The position numbers and the translations under genes are program-made. A stretch of 64,000 nucleotides of DNA. Source: Owenia fusiformis. Taxonomy: Eukaryota; Annelida; Polychaeta; Sabellida; Oweniidae. The notes beneath the pieces were generated by a model. The model made no database searches, was not told where the DNA came from, and saw nothing but the letters and a program-made list of their open reading frames with translations. Each line of letters opens with the position of its first letter. Position 1 is the stretch's first letter. Positions 27,401 through 38,073 of this stretch are shown in pieces. The stretch covers positions 1,302,001-1,366,000 of the forward strand of contig CAIIXF020000009.1 of assembly GCA_903813345.2 (NCBI GenBank), written 5' to 3'.

Positions 27401-30400
27401 CGAAAGGGGACAATAATCCCTGAGGGACCGTAATTCCCTTCACACCGGGAAAATTTATGCAGATGTGACGTTAACCTTTGATCAATACTATAAGCTACAA
27501 AAATAATGAAAATCAGATGAACATAATTGGAAATTAAGTTGTCATTACAATTATCAAACATTTAATAAACTGCTATATTTTACATGGAAATCGAGAATGA
27601 TTGATGCTTACATACGCGCCCATTATGATAGTAAGGCGATTTATAAATGACAGGAGTAATTGAACATTCCACATTGTTGTCCGTTAATACTTAGCAAACC
27701 AGTACCACGCTTGCATTTCTCACATTGAGCAAGTTATTAAAAAAAAATTAGAGGGTTATGTTTTTGTGTCACAAAGAGGAGAGCGTTTTATGTTTAGTAC
27801 TCGTTATAGTAATTTACTCCTTCCTTGTGAAAATTATGAAAATAATATATATCAACTCCATATAACTACACTTACTCTAAATTCGTCAGAACGTACACGT
27901 TAGAACCAAAACACACATAAAATATCCGTGTCTATCTTAATATTCTTTTCAGTTCTTCAGTAAGTTCAAGAACCACAACACTCTAGAGTCATTGGACCCA
28001 TTGATGATGGATGCCATGGGACAGCGGACACACTTATCTTTTCTTGATGTCAAACTGGCCAACTATGAATACTGTTTAGGTAGACAATTAGTTCTCCAGA
28101 TTACGAAGTATAAGGGGTTAAGCTGCTGAAATCAGTAGGTTAAACGTAAACCATTTTCATATATCAAACTGTATTAGCTCATTCAAACTCATTTACTTTA
28201 CAGATTACAGTGAATATATGATGCAATATGTTGTGTTGAAACGATAATTAAGTGTTCTATTTCTTAATGCTTTCTTTGTTTTTTTCTCATGATAGATGCC
28301 TGCCCAGGGTACAATTCTCTTGCTTGGAATGACTGTCAAAATGACGGATACAGAGACCCGAATTCATGTACACGTTGTAAATGTCCTGATGGTTGGGAAG
28401 GGACCTTTTGCGATCAGGTCAAATCAAAAGAAGGTGTGATTCTATATATGTGTGTCACTTAACGATTCCTAACAGAATGAATCTTAAAAAATAAATGAAT
28501 AAATATATGTTATACATAATCCCTTGTACGTATTAATCATGTACAAGTTGATTTAATTTTAGTTTGTGGAGAAAATACATTGTCAGCAACTAGTGATCCA
28601 CAAAGGTTCCACTCACCAGGTTTTCCAATACCGGGGTATCCAAAAGCAGCATTATGTACTTGGCTCATACAGGTAAGATGTAAAATATATTCATCATTCT
28701 CATACTATACTATGTCAATCCTTACCTCATGTACTAGGCTCATACATGATATGCTATACAATATGTACACCATTCTTATATTATAAGATGTCAATCCTTA
28801 TATCATATACTAGGCTCATACATGATATGCTATACAATATGTACACCATTCTTATATTATAATATGTCAATCCTTACATCATGTACTAGGCTAATACATG
28901 TTATGATATACAATGTGTACATCATTCTTATATTATTAAATGTCAATCCTTACATCATGTACTTGCTCATACATGTTATGCTATAAAATATGTACACCAT
29001 TCTTATATTATAAGATGTCAATCCTTACATCATGTACTAGCTCATACATGTTATGATATACAATATGTACATCATTCTTATATTATAAGATGTCAATCCT
29101 TACATCATGTACTAGCTCATAGATGTTATGATATACAATATATACAACATTCTTATATTATAAGATGTCAATCCTTACATCATGTACTAGCTCATACATG
29201 TTATGATATACAATGTGTACATCATTCTTATATTATACGATGTCAATCCTTACATCATGTACTAGCTCATACATGTTATGATATGCAATGTGTACATCAT
29301 TCTTATATTATAAGATGTCAATCCTTACATCATGTACTAGGCTCTTACATGTTTTGATATACAATGTGTACATCATTCTTATATTATAAGATGTCAATCC
29401 TTACATCATGTACTAGCTCATACATGTTATGATATGCAATGTGTACATCATTCTTATATTATAAGATGTCAATCCTTACATCATGTACTAGGCTATAAAG
29501 CTAAGCTAAGCTATAAACATTAGAAAATGAGAAAATTGAGTGAATACAACAATAAACTATTTATTTAGGCACCAGAGGGAAAAAATGTCATCACAAAATT
29601 TGCAGGTGACAGGTTTGTCGTAGCATTCGAGCAGACCTTTCCTACAACTTCAACACGATCGGGAACTGGGGATTACTATTGTGAAGATGACTGGGTTGAG
29701 GTCCGATACCAGTCATTGACAGAGACAGGCCCAAGGTTTGTATGATTAGTCACCAAAATGGTGTTTGATTCACAATGATTATTTACATGTATATATTGGC
29801 ACAGATGTTAACAGGAGAAATATCAATGTTTGGAAAAGGAAAATTAAAATGTACTACTAGACGGAGACAAATTTGCGAACATATATTACATATGTGTTAT
29901 TTACCGGGAAGGGATAACATTATGGTATAACTAGTACTAATGATGGCATCTTTGCAAATTCATTTTTTAGGTTCTGTGGATTTGTGGTAAACACCACAAT
30001 GGAGTTTGTATCTAGGGGTAACAAACAGATGATTCTATTCAGGTCCTTTCACACAGATTCCTACATGACTTACGCTGGTTTCCAAATGGAATATTTCACC
30101 AGGGACAGTAAGATATTTAATGTACAATACGAGGGTTAGGGTTATACTCTATATAAATAATATTTCATCATTATTTTATCAGTTAGGAATATACAGGGTG
30201 TCAAGTAATCCCCCTGCTACAGCTAAAACCTTGAGAGATGGTACCTGCTGTGATATACCATTGGAAGGATCATCCAAAATTATGTTAACGCTCAAGTATT
30301 TTGGATGGAGTTCACCTATATTTTCACGTTGTCCTTAAATGTTAGTGTGCCCACCTCTAATAGCCTTTATTACCTCTAAATGAGAAGGATATGACCATAA

Positions 30401-31300
30401 GAATATATCAAATAGTTAAATATTTTCGCATTCCACTTGTCACAAAAATGTTTTGAATAAAACTGAAATTTCTCATTAGCTTTTTACCCCAACAGGAGTA
30501 AATGGCGAAGCAACTAAGCAGGTGAAAGTGTCTGGGATTATGACTACAGAGTACAAACATTATGAAGGTTTGTACAAAATAGAGGCTCGGCAAGTGAATG
30601 GTATGGCAGTCTTCAAACATATACTGGACGACTTAGCATATTTGTTCTTTGTGGATTTGGGGAAAGATTTCCAAGGTTGGGGACTGGGTGCCGAGGCAGG
30701 TGCAGATTACGCTGACATTTTTATTGAGAGCACATCTGATTACCCTGACAAGGCGAAGGGAACGTGGATAAGTTGGGTTCCTCCCGAAGAGGTATTAGAG
30801 GATCAACTCGTCGTTGAAGCAAGTGAAGGTAAACACACTGTGTATCACATTCACAATCCGAGTATGTAGATGACCTACACTCATTTACAACGTTTCCATT
30901 TCACTTCTACCTGGTCTAACAGAAACTACTGTAAAATTAAGCTTCACACTTTTACCCTAACTTTTTAGAATCTTGTGAATACATTCATTTTACCAATGTG
31001 AATGGCGCCGACGAGAATAATTTGCAAGGTGTGTATGAACTGGACCATCATCAAAGTGGATTCCCAGTGTACAGGAAAGTTACATCCGATGAGGATCTTT
31101 ACTTGTATCATATCAATGGAGACTGGTTGATTGGTGACACTATTAACAGTGAAAGTGCTTACGCAGTAGCCGAGGGTGATGATACGGTTGATCCTACTAA
31201 GATATCTATCATATGGAAGATCTTTGAGGGAGGAAGAATGGTTCTACATAATACAGCTAAAATAGAATGCCACTTCGGTGAGAATATTCCTACTAAATAA
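18406..31300 (+). CDS. Astacin-family secreted metalloprotease with EGF, CUB and two C-terminal modules
   Basis: The 13-exon model is 18406-18490, 23373-23501, 24366-24719, 25072-25207, 26054-26123, 27051-27254, 27953-28079, 28296-28433, 28563-28672, 29569-29735, 29971-30107, 30496-30828 and 30969-31300. It totals 2322 nt (773 aa) with phase kept at every junction. Order: signal peptide (~1-24), long Lys/Arg-rich propeptide with an LFQGD motif (73-77), and catalytic domain (~172-368). The latter has [12 protein letters not shown] zinc ligands H264, H268 and H274 and the SIMHYG Met-turn at 319-324. Next come a six-cysteine EGF-like domain (369-407), a CUB domain (415-552) and two related modules. 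Astacins are secreted zinc endopeptidases activated by propeptide removal. AATAAA lies at 31405-31410. A strong donor at 31278 leaves open an extension to 63482. Confidence 0.9.
18491..20185. other. Astacin intron 1, first part, with a degenerate tandem repeat at about 18835-19100
   Basis: About seven imperfect ~40-bp units built on ATCTACCGCAAAAG...TTTT lie at 18835-19100. The 94-codon open frame there is a reading of that repeat. The rest is AT-rich and shows no exon. Confidence 0.6.
20186..20684. repeat. 33-bp minisatellite, 15 copies, open on both strands
   Basis: The unit core is ATCAGGAGATCTAGAATATA plus CGGGATGGGCC, with an AGATCT site in nearly every unit. Since 33 is a multiple of three and the unit has no stop on either strand in one frame, a 180-codon plus frame and a 183-codon minus frame arise. 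Variant units follow a partly regular order, pointing to two- or three-unit duplications. I do not call a protein. Confidence 0.95.
20685..23372. other. Astacin intron 1, last part; no gene
   Basis: AT-rich sequence with a G run near 20960-20975 and loose ~70-bp repeats of TAATCACATTTGTATAAT type at 22970-23240. No exon is recognised. Confidence 0.55.
23373..23501 (+). CDS. Astacin exon 2: start of propeptide
   Basis: This is a 129-nt exon between TAATTTTTCAG and GAG|GTACAA, phase 1 to 1. In that frame it reads a polar segment ([20 protein letters not shown]) and then KWIYKSRG, leading into LFQGD. The phase-0 frame is also open throughout, so the frame depends on which first exon is used. 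I prefer phase 1 because of the signal exon. Confidence 0.65.
24196..24365. repeat. 45-bp tandem repeat ending at the exon 3 acceptor
   Basis: About four units with core TTATTTCAAGGTTCTTTTTG recur at exactly 45-bp steps (24241, 24286, 24331). The last unit runs into the splice acceptor before GACTCTTCC. The open frame starting at 24146 reads through these units and is not taken as exon. Confidence 0.8.
24366..24719 (+). CDS. Astacin exon 3: propeptide and start of mature enzyme
   Basis: The exon starts GLFQGD; the aspartate of the FxGD motif is the conserved residue that blocks the zinc in pro-astacins. A long, very basic stretch (many Lys/Arg, with RRS and KRKMR sites) follows. The mature N-terminus begins near [11 protein letters not shown]. 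It ends in phase 1 at TTTTG|GTATGT. An alternative phase-0 acceptor at 24340 has a better pyrimidine tract. Confidence 0.85.
25072..25207 (+). CDS. Astacin exon 4
   Basis: It contains the astacin signature [10 protein letters not shown] with the first catalytic-domain cysteine, followed by [10 protein letters not shown]. Phase 1 to 2, donor GGG|GTGAGT. Confidence 0.9.
26054..26123 (+). CDS. Astacin exon 5
   Basis: It encodes [20 protein letters not shown] plus CLK, the GCxSxVGR block and the next conserved cysteine. Phase 2 to 0, donor AAA|GTAAGC. Confidence 0.9.
26531..27050. repeat. 104-bp array of five decoy acceptor plus half-exon copies
   Basis: Five units start at 26531, 26635, 26739, 26843 and 26947, and the true exon at 27051 is the sixth. 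The spacing is exactly 104 bp each time. Each unit holds the first ~15 codons of the zinc-motif exon followed by intron sequence; from the second unit on, each is preceded by the acceptor CTTCCACATTTAAG. All lack the third zinc histidine (GFYSS where the true exon has GFWHE). The second also loses HE (IALTIGH). Confidence 0.95.
27051..27254 (+). CDS. Astacin exon 6: zinc-binding site and Met-turn
   Basis: It encodes [19 protein letters not shown], a full HExxHxxGxxHExxRxDRD astacin signature, and SIMHYG. The 204 nt are phase 0 to 0 with donor CAA|GTAAGA. The three histidines and the catalytic glutamate are intact. Confidence 0.97.
27953..28079 (+). CDS. Astacin exon 7: end of catalytic domain
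   Basis: It encodes [20 protein letters not shown], the GQR..LS..D....N..Y.C block with the last domain cysteine. Acceptor TTCTTTTCAG, phase 0 to 1. Confidence 0.92.
28296..28433 (+). CDS. Astacin exon 8: EGF-like domain
   Basis: It is a symmetric phase 1-1 exon with six cysteines (371, 382, 393, 396, 398, 407) and the [10 protein letters not shown] ending typical of EGF modules. As in other astacins, it sits between protease and CUB. Confidence 0.9.
28563..28672 (+). CDS. Astacin exon 9: CUB domain, first part
   Basis: It reads [20 protein letters not shown] then [17 protein letters not shown], the N-terminal CUB pattern (C, SPGFP, YP, C-x-W). Phase 1 to 0. Confidence 0.9.
28653..29495. 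repeat. 76-bp array seeded by the exon 9 donor
   Basis: About eleven ~75-76-bp units with core ATGTCAATCCTTACATCATG plus TACTAGGCTCATACATG. The first unit includes the last 20 bases of exon 9 and its donor (TGTACTTGGCTCATACAG|GTAAG). Later units carry CATACATG and lack the GT donor, so only the first is functional. Confidence 0.9.
29569..29735 (+). CDS. Astacin exon 10: CUB domain, middle
   Basis: It encodes [20 protein letters not shown] and later [13 protein letters not shown], the third CUB cysteine with the acidic C..D.VEV strand. Phase 0 to 2. Confidence 0.9.
29971..30107 (+). CDS. Astacin exon 11: CUB domain, end
   Basis: It encodes [10 protein letters not shown] and [19 protein letters not shown], the fourth CUB cysteine and the closing aromatic strand. 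Phase 2 to 1, donor ACA|GTAAGA. Confidence 0.9.
30190..30345. other. Possible transposon fragment in intron 11
   Basis: TATACAGGGTGTCAAG resembles the CAGGGTGTCC start of the Tc1/mariner-type element at 44125. I found no matching inverted end nearby, so it is at most a fragment. Confidence 0.25.
30496..30828 (+). CDS. Astacin exon 12: C-terminal module copy 1
   Basis: It is a symmetric phase 1-1 exon of 111 codons. Pattern: [20 protein letters not shown], then [14 protein letters not shown] and a WISWVPPEE end. It is related to exon 12+1 and to 63482-63775 by the order GxY, NGxxVF/VY, LY(L/F)xx, W-x-(I/L)G and a closing W. I know such modules from uncharacterised marine invertebrate proteins but cannot name the family. 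Confidence 0.82.
30969..31300 (+). CDS. Astacin exon 13: C-terminal module copy 2 and stop
   Basis: Acceptor CTTTTTAG, phase 1. It reads [34 protein letters not shown] and a terminal ECHFG. The exon reads through to TAA at 31298-31300. A strong donor, CACTTCG|GTGAGA, at 31278 would instead make a 309-nt phase 1-1 exon and continue the protein. Confidence 0.82.
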
Positions 31301-31404
31301 CTTTTAATAACTTGACATTCAAAAATTGAATCTGGTGTCCCATGTATTTGTATCACTGGGCGAAGTGACCAAATATAAACAATTTTAATCACAAATAATC
31401 AGTG

Positions 31405-31410
31405 AATAAA
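31405..31410 (+). terminator. Candidate polyadenylation signal of the astacin gene
   Basis: AATAAA lies about 105 nt after the TAA at 31300. It supports, but does not prove, transcript ending here. Confidence 0.45.
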
Positions 31411-32360
31411 TGATTATTATCTGGTTAAAACCTATTATCGAGACTATTATTGCTGGTTATCGCTGATTATCGAGACTTATTAATCAAGAATAACCAGTGT
31501 TTTCACTGGTTATTACGATAATCAATTCTTATTAATGTGTAGCCAATGGCAAAAATTCCAACTGATTATTATGTCAAGTGATTATTCACCCAACTGGTTA
31601 TCGCTTTGTTTTCATTAGTAATTAAGAACGGTCTGCCATTTATGCATCTAGCGCTTCCAATTATTATCCGTTGAATAAACAAACTATAGCCTTTGTCTAG
31701 CTAAAGAATATGATTTTTTGCGAAATTGAATTTTTTATTCAAACATCATTTTTAAATTCATTATCAACCAAACAAAAAATAAAAGAAACACATTTTTAAA
31801 ATTTCATTTAATGTTAGACTTTATTAAGCTGTCCAACTTCAATTACCAGGATTCGAGATTTTTTATTAGCAATTATCATGCAGCAGATATCTGCAATTGA
31901 ATCAATAGTTTATACTAATTAGTAGTGATTAAAGAATATCACCAAGAAAATATTTTATCATCATGTAGAAAGTCCAATCTAAAATCTGGTAAATGTGTTG
32001 CATTTATTGAAGCAATAACGTTGCGATGAAATTCGATTGTTGGGAATAAGAAATACACATCAATACTTTTACATAATATCCAGCGTATTGAAATAAGATG
32101 TTATAACAAAGGCAATTGAAAAACTCAATCTCGGTGAAACTAGTAGTGAAACTCCCTAAATCTGTTAAAGGGAAGCCTTCATTCAAGCACTGAAATTTAA
32201 GTTTAAGAGGAAGAATTCAGTATCCTGTGTGTACACCACCCCCTCCTATCCCCAATTATTTAACTATGCTCCAATGTGTTTCATTTCTGTGTTTAATAAA
32301 TGCAATCAATATGATAGTTCTATATTACTCATTATTACCGTAGAGCAAATGTACGCAAGG
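31411..32360. other. Spacer with GATTATC/GGTTATT dyads
   Basis: 31400-31620 is rich in CTGGTTATT, GATTATCG and their complements. It includes the perfect hairpin AATAACCAGTG/CACTGGTTATT near 31487-31512. Similar words recur near 34265-34330 and 62815-62850. No gene is seen. Confidence 0.45.
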
Positions 32361-32369
32361 TTAAATTTT

Positions 32370-32690
32370 AATCTTATTGAATTATGTTAATTAGTTGCTT
32401 GGATGGAGATTGTTTGCTTGTTTATTAGCACGAGTCGATTGATTGCTTGATTGGCCGTTTACTCGCTAACATTCTTTCTTTGTTGCTTTGCTGCTTCCTT
32501 GGTTTCTTACATTAGAGTTTAATTAGCTACTTGCTTGGTTGGTTTGTCGGTTGTTTGCTTGATTTATTTGTAAGTTGCATGGTTTGCTTTTTTACTTGTT
32601 TAGTTTCCTGCTTGCTTGGATGGTCGTTTGCTTGGTTGCTTGGTTGATTACTTGCGTGGTTGGTTGCTGAGTTATTTATTTGAAACTTTC
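32370..32690. repeat. Degenerate TTGCTTGG-type simple repeat
   Basis: Loose tandem words TTGCTTGG, TTGGTTGG and TTGATTG cover the stretch. No coding potential. Confidence 0.7.
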
Positions 32691-32696
32691 TAAATG

Positions 32697-32996
32697 TCCA
32701 TAAGCGTAGCCAAGGAGGAGGGGGGGGGGGGGGTTGCGAAAACCAATAAAAATCAAAACCCGAGAAAGAGGACTCAAAGAGCTTTTAAATGCTTTTTATT
32801 TGAAGCTTCTAGCTCACTTTGGAAGGAACTTGCATCCAGTTTTTGTAAAATTCAATATAAAAATCATTTTTGGCTTGTTTATGTCATAATCGCACCCCCC
32901 CCTGTTTATGTCACAATCACATCCTCCCCCCCGACTGAAAACCGAAATATTTGTGGCAATCACACTCCCCCTGACTGAAAGCTGGCTACGCCCCTG
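32697..32996. mobile_element. MITE-like element with GCGTAGCCA ends
   Basis: GCGTAGCCAAGG on the left and its complement CTGGCTACGC on the right flank a region with G-rich and C-rich runs. The open frames inside have no motif. Non-autonomous. Confidence 0.5.
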
Positions 32997-32999
32997 ATA

Positions 33000-34390
33000 T
33001 CTGTTATTGGCCATCAATAAACTATATTTATATTGTGAGCATTTATGGGTTTTGATAACAATAGGCTTTATACATGTATAATTAATCAAATTTCATATTG
33101 TATCATGTTGGCTAAATCGTTTCAAGTGAAGAATTAAGAACTGTAATCGGGGTTTGCTTAGTTAGAGTCAGGGAACAAAATGTAATCAGACGGACGGATT
33201 AATTAATATTTGTTTTGATAAATGAGTATTATAGGTTATTGGCAGTATCATGGGAACCAAGTAATCGTGTATAGGATTATTTTTTGTTTACTTCAGAATT
33301 GAGTGAACCATCTGTAGTTTTAAAAACAAGGATCAATAAATACATCTAATCAAGATCAAATATTAGAAATCTATTTTTAACTGGACAAATTCTTGTTCTC
33401 GAATGTCAAACAGAACCTTCATTATCTTTTTTCATCTGGAACTTTGCTTTGAATTATTTCAATCAAACGTGTGTTGATGCTCTGAGCTAATACTTTAATT
33501 GACAAAATGTTGCAATAGGGGGGGGGGGCATTATTGTCTTTATTACATTACTTTTGTACATTATTACATACACAGTAAACGTGACCCGATCGGGGAGGCG
33601 GTTCGGGTTGTGCACAGTGCACAATTTGTTATCTCTTTATGCATGCTTTATTGCCAAATTAATATAAAAACAAGCTAGAGAAACATAAGTATTTATTTTG
33701 TATTTTGTTACCACACGTCAAAAGGCGCATTTGAAGTTCAGAAAATGTAATAAGACTTGGCTAGACATTGTGTACTTATATATTTATATGTTACATATTT
33801 ATTATGTATTCAATTCGAAATTCTGTTCACTCGCACTCCTTGAACCACCCCTACCCCTTGGCTACAGGTATAAGTATTTTCGGCACACGGAGAGAATAAC
33901 ATTAGACTTCTGCAATGCAACTACATGTAATAAGAGAGACCTAAAATGAAAATAATGTAATGTAAAAATATACAATTGTAGTCCATCACAAAGTTCATTT
34001 ATTTCATAAAAACGTCAAGGGACAATGCCTCTAAAGACTAAAATAAACAAATGTACTTCCGTAGAAACATCCTGTAGTAGAAAAAACAAATGACTTTTCA
34101 TAACGGATTAGAATAGCCAGTCTGTCTAATTGTATAATATATTAGATACATTTTAAATTCCTTTATACTTCTTATCACAGACAGTGTGATCATTTTATTT
34201 AGACAAGATATTGTATTCCAGCAGTGTCATTTGTAATTAGCCCTTTGAAGTTTAATCAGTCCGATAATCAGTTGGTCGGTTATTCAGTAAAGACAAAAGT
34301 GATTATCGCAAGGCCATGCCTGTTGCCATTGTATCTAGCCTTTAAAAGTTATAATTAGGTCAGGATCAGACTGTGTCTGGTTATTAAATT
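33000..34390. other. Intergenic flank left of the large element
   Basis: AT-rich sequence with a G run at 33519-33529. No exon, RNA gene or transposon end is recognised. The last ~120 bp directly abut the inverted repeat. Confidence 0.5.
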
Positions 34391-35175
34391 AAGTCCTGAC
34401 TATTTAATAAAGGAAAAAACCATCTGTTCCTTTTATTTCAGTCAAAAAATGAAAAAATACCATTGTGAAATGTACTTTTAGAAATGATTTGCTTTATTTC
34501 AAATAGACAATTTGTAAATTGTACAACTACATTTACTTTATATTCGTACATCAGTATTAATATTTAAGCTTTTGCTGCCAATATAAGCTAAACAATCTAT
34601 CAAAAATTTAATTTGTCGAGTATAGAAATTTCTATACGAGAAAAATGGCTGAATGTACAGACATTTGTATATCAGACTTAAAATGTCCCTATAGAAATTT
34701 CTATAAGAAACAAGCTGCCCATTCGTATAGAAATTTCTATACTAGAGAAACGGATGCATGTGAAGAAAATATATTATGTCCGATAACTGTGCATGTTCGT
34801 ATAGAAATTTCTATACGAGGCAAGCACTGTATAAATATTTCTACAGCAAACCCGATAACTACCGGCATAGAAATTTCTATACAGACAGTATAGAAATTTC
34901 TATAGCTTATCCGATAACTGTCCGTATAGAAATTTCTATACGAGGCAAGTCAACAATGTATATAGAGATATCTATATTGGGGATATGTCTGCCTGTATAG
35001 AAATTTCTATAGCATACTCGATAACTGTCATATAGAAATTTCTATACGAGGCAGGTTTACAATGTATGTAGAGATACATGTATCTATATTGGGGATATGT
35101 CTGCCTGTATAGAAATTTCTATAGGATACTTGATAACTGTCTGTATAGAAATTTCTATATGAAGCAAGGTTACAT
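34391..35175 (+). repeat. Left inverted repeat with palindrome array
   Basis: It has a ~230-bp non-repetitive outer part, then ~550 bp of subrepeats. The 16-bp perfect palindrome TATAGAAATTTCTATA, or a one-base variant, occurs about eleven times (34621, 34691, 34725, 34799, 34865, 34889, 34924, 34996, 35031, 35108, 35143). Between copies lie CGAGGCAAG, GATAACTGTC and the variant palindrome TATAGAGATATCTATA. Confidence 0.9.
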
Positions 35176-35300
35176 ATAAATACAAAATACAAATTACATA
35201 CAAAACAAATTACATAGAAATATATTTACAAGAGAAATGGCTACCTGTATATGGATGTCTATAGAATACTTGGTGACAAGACAGCCACGGGTAATAATAA

Positions 35301-35440
35301 TGCCTTGGTCACATTTGCCCCGAATTTTACTACGGCGCCCGGCCGATTGAGTATTATGTTCAAAATTAAATAGAATTGTAAACAAAATACTCAATCGGCC
35401 GGGCGCCGACCGATGGATTGGAGCAAATGTGACCACGGCA
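35301..35440. mobile_element. GC-rich foldback element
   Basis: Outer arms TGCCTTGGTCACATTTGCCC (35301) and its complement (35420-35440) enclose inner arms GGCGCCCGGCCGATTGAG (35334) and its complement (35386-35407). It is nested just inside the left inverted repeat. A related half, ACTCAATCGGCAGGGCGCC, lies near 47125-47146. Confidence 0.75.
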
Positions 35441-36933
35441 TAAGAACAAAAATATCTATCCTTATAAGTATAAAAGAGCTCCAATGACTTCTTAATTATA
35501 AACATGTACATTAGACAAAATGGCGGTCTGTGTAAATCTGTATGTTGTTACAAATCACAACCATAGTACTATAATTATAGGTTGCCTCTTTCAGAAAAAG
35601 AGCAGAAATAGAAACAGGTTTTTACTTTTACAGAAGGACTGTCTTCATAGAAATATCCACATGATACAAGAATGTGATCCGTAAAGAAATGCCTATATTG
35701 GTTGAAATACTTGTAGTTACCATGGGTATTCTTCATAAGATTATCTTAAAACATTTTTCAATAATGACAATTACAATGGAAACAACGATGCATCTCGCAT
35801 TCATGCTGCATTTACCTACTGTTATCATTCTTATAGCTTATAATTAATTTCACTATATTATATCCAAGATGAACAATTAATGTCATGTTGATATTTCCAA
35901 GAAATAAAAATTGACAAGTTATTTTACACTTTATAACTACTACACTAGATTAACCAAGTCGTTTTTGCCTTAGAATGATCAATGTTCACAATGACCAAAT
36001 CAGTTATAAATATATCTTCTAACAAATGCAGTATGCACAGAGTTACCTGATTTAAAATTGGTCATTTATATGATCCTACTACGCAAAATATCAGCCTATC
36101 GTCACTTCCAATATCCTGTTAGAAAACTGGTATATTACAACGAGATATGCGCATCATATCACAATGATGTGGAATGTTGCAATATTCTTGCACTGCTTTC
36201 AGAGAAATAGACTGATTGATATGCTCTCGAATATATGCTTTCAATATTGCAAGATAGAGTACATAAATCAGATTTATGTATTGATATAGGAAAATGAAGT
36301 AAAAAATTAGATCAATATAAATCTGGAGATTGATAATAAAAAGTATCCAAATGTCCTTTGTTAGATCATATGGTATAAACTGTCCCCAGGGATGAAAATG
36401 AAAGCTGTCAGGTCTGCAGCGATTCACTGAAAAATGAGGAAAAAGAATAATTAGAACGAATAGCTTCAGCAAGTGCATGGGTGTGAGGGGCTCCCTTTGC
36501 AACTTGTTATAGTATATTGGGAAATGCAATTCTTCATCAATTTAAAAAACATTGGAGCGAATTCAATGATTCTGATCATTATTTTTATAATAACATGTCT
36601 GTAACAATTTAAATTGACAATACAGAATTAATATTATGAAATTAATGTTAGCTTTAAAGCTCTTAATAAGTAGTCTTCATAATAGTTATCAAGTAATATG
36701 AAGTTTACCGATTTTCTGCCTCAACTTTGTCTTTTTTCTTTTCCCTTTCACATTTTCCTCAGAACAGGGCGGCCTTTTATTATCTTTTTTCTGAACTTCA
36801 CCTAAAAAAACATGCAATTTTTTATTGATTAAATGTTTATTTTGACAACTCACACATTGTATCGAATATTTGTTTCTTTATGCACTGAATCCTCGACAAA
36901 GTTCGTTGAAATGCATTCATTTATTGACTGATG

Positions 36934-38073
36934 CTATATTTGAAGTTGTTTTAATTTGTACTCATCACGTGACAAATCCAATTGAAAGAGAATTTTTTTA
37001 CTTTTATTGATACTGTTGGTCTGCTTTGCAACTGTTTTGCTTTGTCCCACTCTTCCAAGAGATTGCTTCTTTCTTTTGGCAGATTTGTCTGGAAGCATGA
37101 TTGTAACCATGATTATGCAATTCAAATTATTTAATAGTAAATTAATATGCAAAACAAAAACAAACCCTTGCACATTGAAATATCATGCCAAGTTCTCATT
37201 TTGATTAACTTTCAAATGGTTAGGACGATATCTATACAGCCGCAAGGACCCTAATCCCTTATGAGTATAAGTGCCTATATTGTAAGAACGTGCATTTTTT
37301 ATTCATAATGGATCGATGTGCACCTGGTGTTTCATATATGTGCAACCCCTCTAAACGCTTACATGTAACATTGCCAGCATGTCATGATACATACAATTTC
37401 TTATGAAAAGTTATATAAGAAAAAAACACGAAAAGATACATGGTATCGAAGTATGTGGGTATGAGGTAATATTTATGGACCCTGTTCAGTAATCTTTTAA
37501 TTTTGTCCGTTTCCCATTTAAGTGATAACGCTTAAAGGTTTGAACTCTGCCATGATGACAACTGTTACCCACAAACGTTGATACATTGTCTTATTTAACA
37601 AATGATAACCGGATAGACGTGGCGATGCTACACACATGGTTTCAGAGGGGCTACTAAAATACCCTGTATTAATGAGAATACTCAAACTGCTGGGATTATC
37701 ATTTTTGTTAATACGCTGTCTAAGCAAAATAACAAGTTCTTAGCAAATGATTAAGTATCAAAGTATTACATCCGTTACTCGGGATCTGAAATTTGGTAAG
37801 GTAAATTTAGAACAGATTTGAATACATAAGAGGAATCAATCTTTCGAAATATTTGATTTTAACATTTTCAAATGAAAACAAATATGAATTATTCTTTCTT
37901 TAAAGTTACGTGATGCAGTTATACCTCCTACGTGATAGGTTACAATCACGTGTTATAGAGAATCACAAAATACTTTTGAAATATATGATGTATTGATTTA
38001 ATATACCTGTTCCTTGTGGTTTGTCTGCCTTTCTTTTAGCAGCTTTTTTAGCAGTCTTTTTACCCACCACAAT
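36934..38073 (-). CDS. Transposase-like gene exons 9-10: basic tail
   Basis: Exons 38073-38007 and 37088-36934 encode KKTAKKAAKRKADKPQG and DKSAKRKKQSLGRVGQSK, nuclear-localisation-like sequence. The stop is TAG at 36934-36936, with AATAAA nine bases beyond. A Lys-rich frame at 36801-36709 and an open frame at 36426-36119 also have good acceptors in matching phase, so alternative 3' exons are possible. Confidence 0.65.

Noticed and set aside
34645-35000. Short proteins rich in YRNFYTR or IEISI
   Set aside because: These are translations of the TATAGAAATTTCTATA palindrome array; the same peptides arise at 61998-62462.
36119-36426. Hydrophobic last exon of the transposase-like gene
   Set aside because: It is in phase with a good acceptor, but the TAG at 36934 followed at once by AATAAA is the simpler end; kept only as an alternative.
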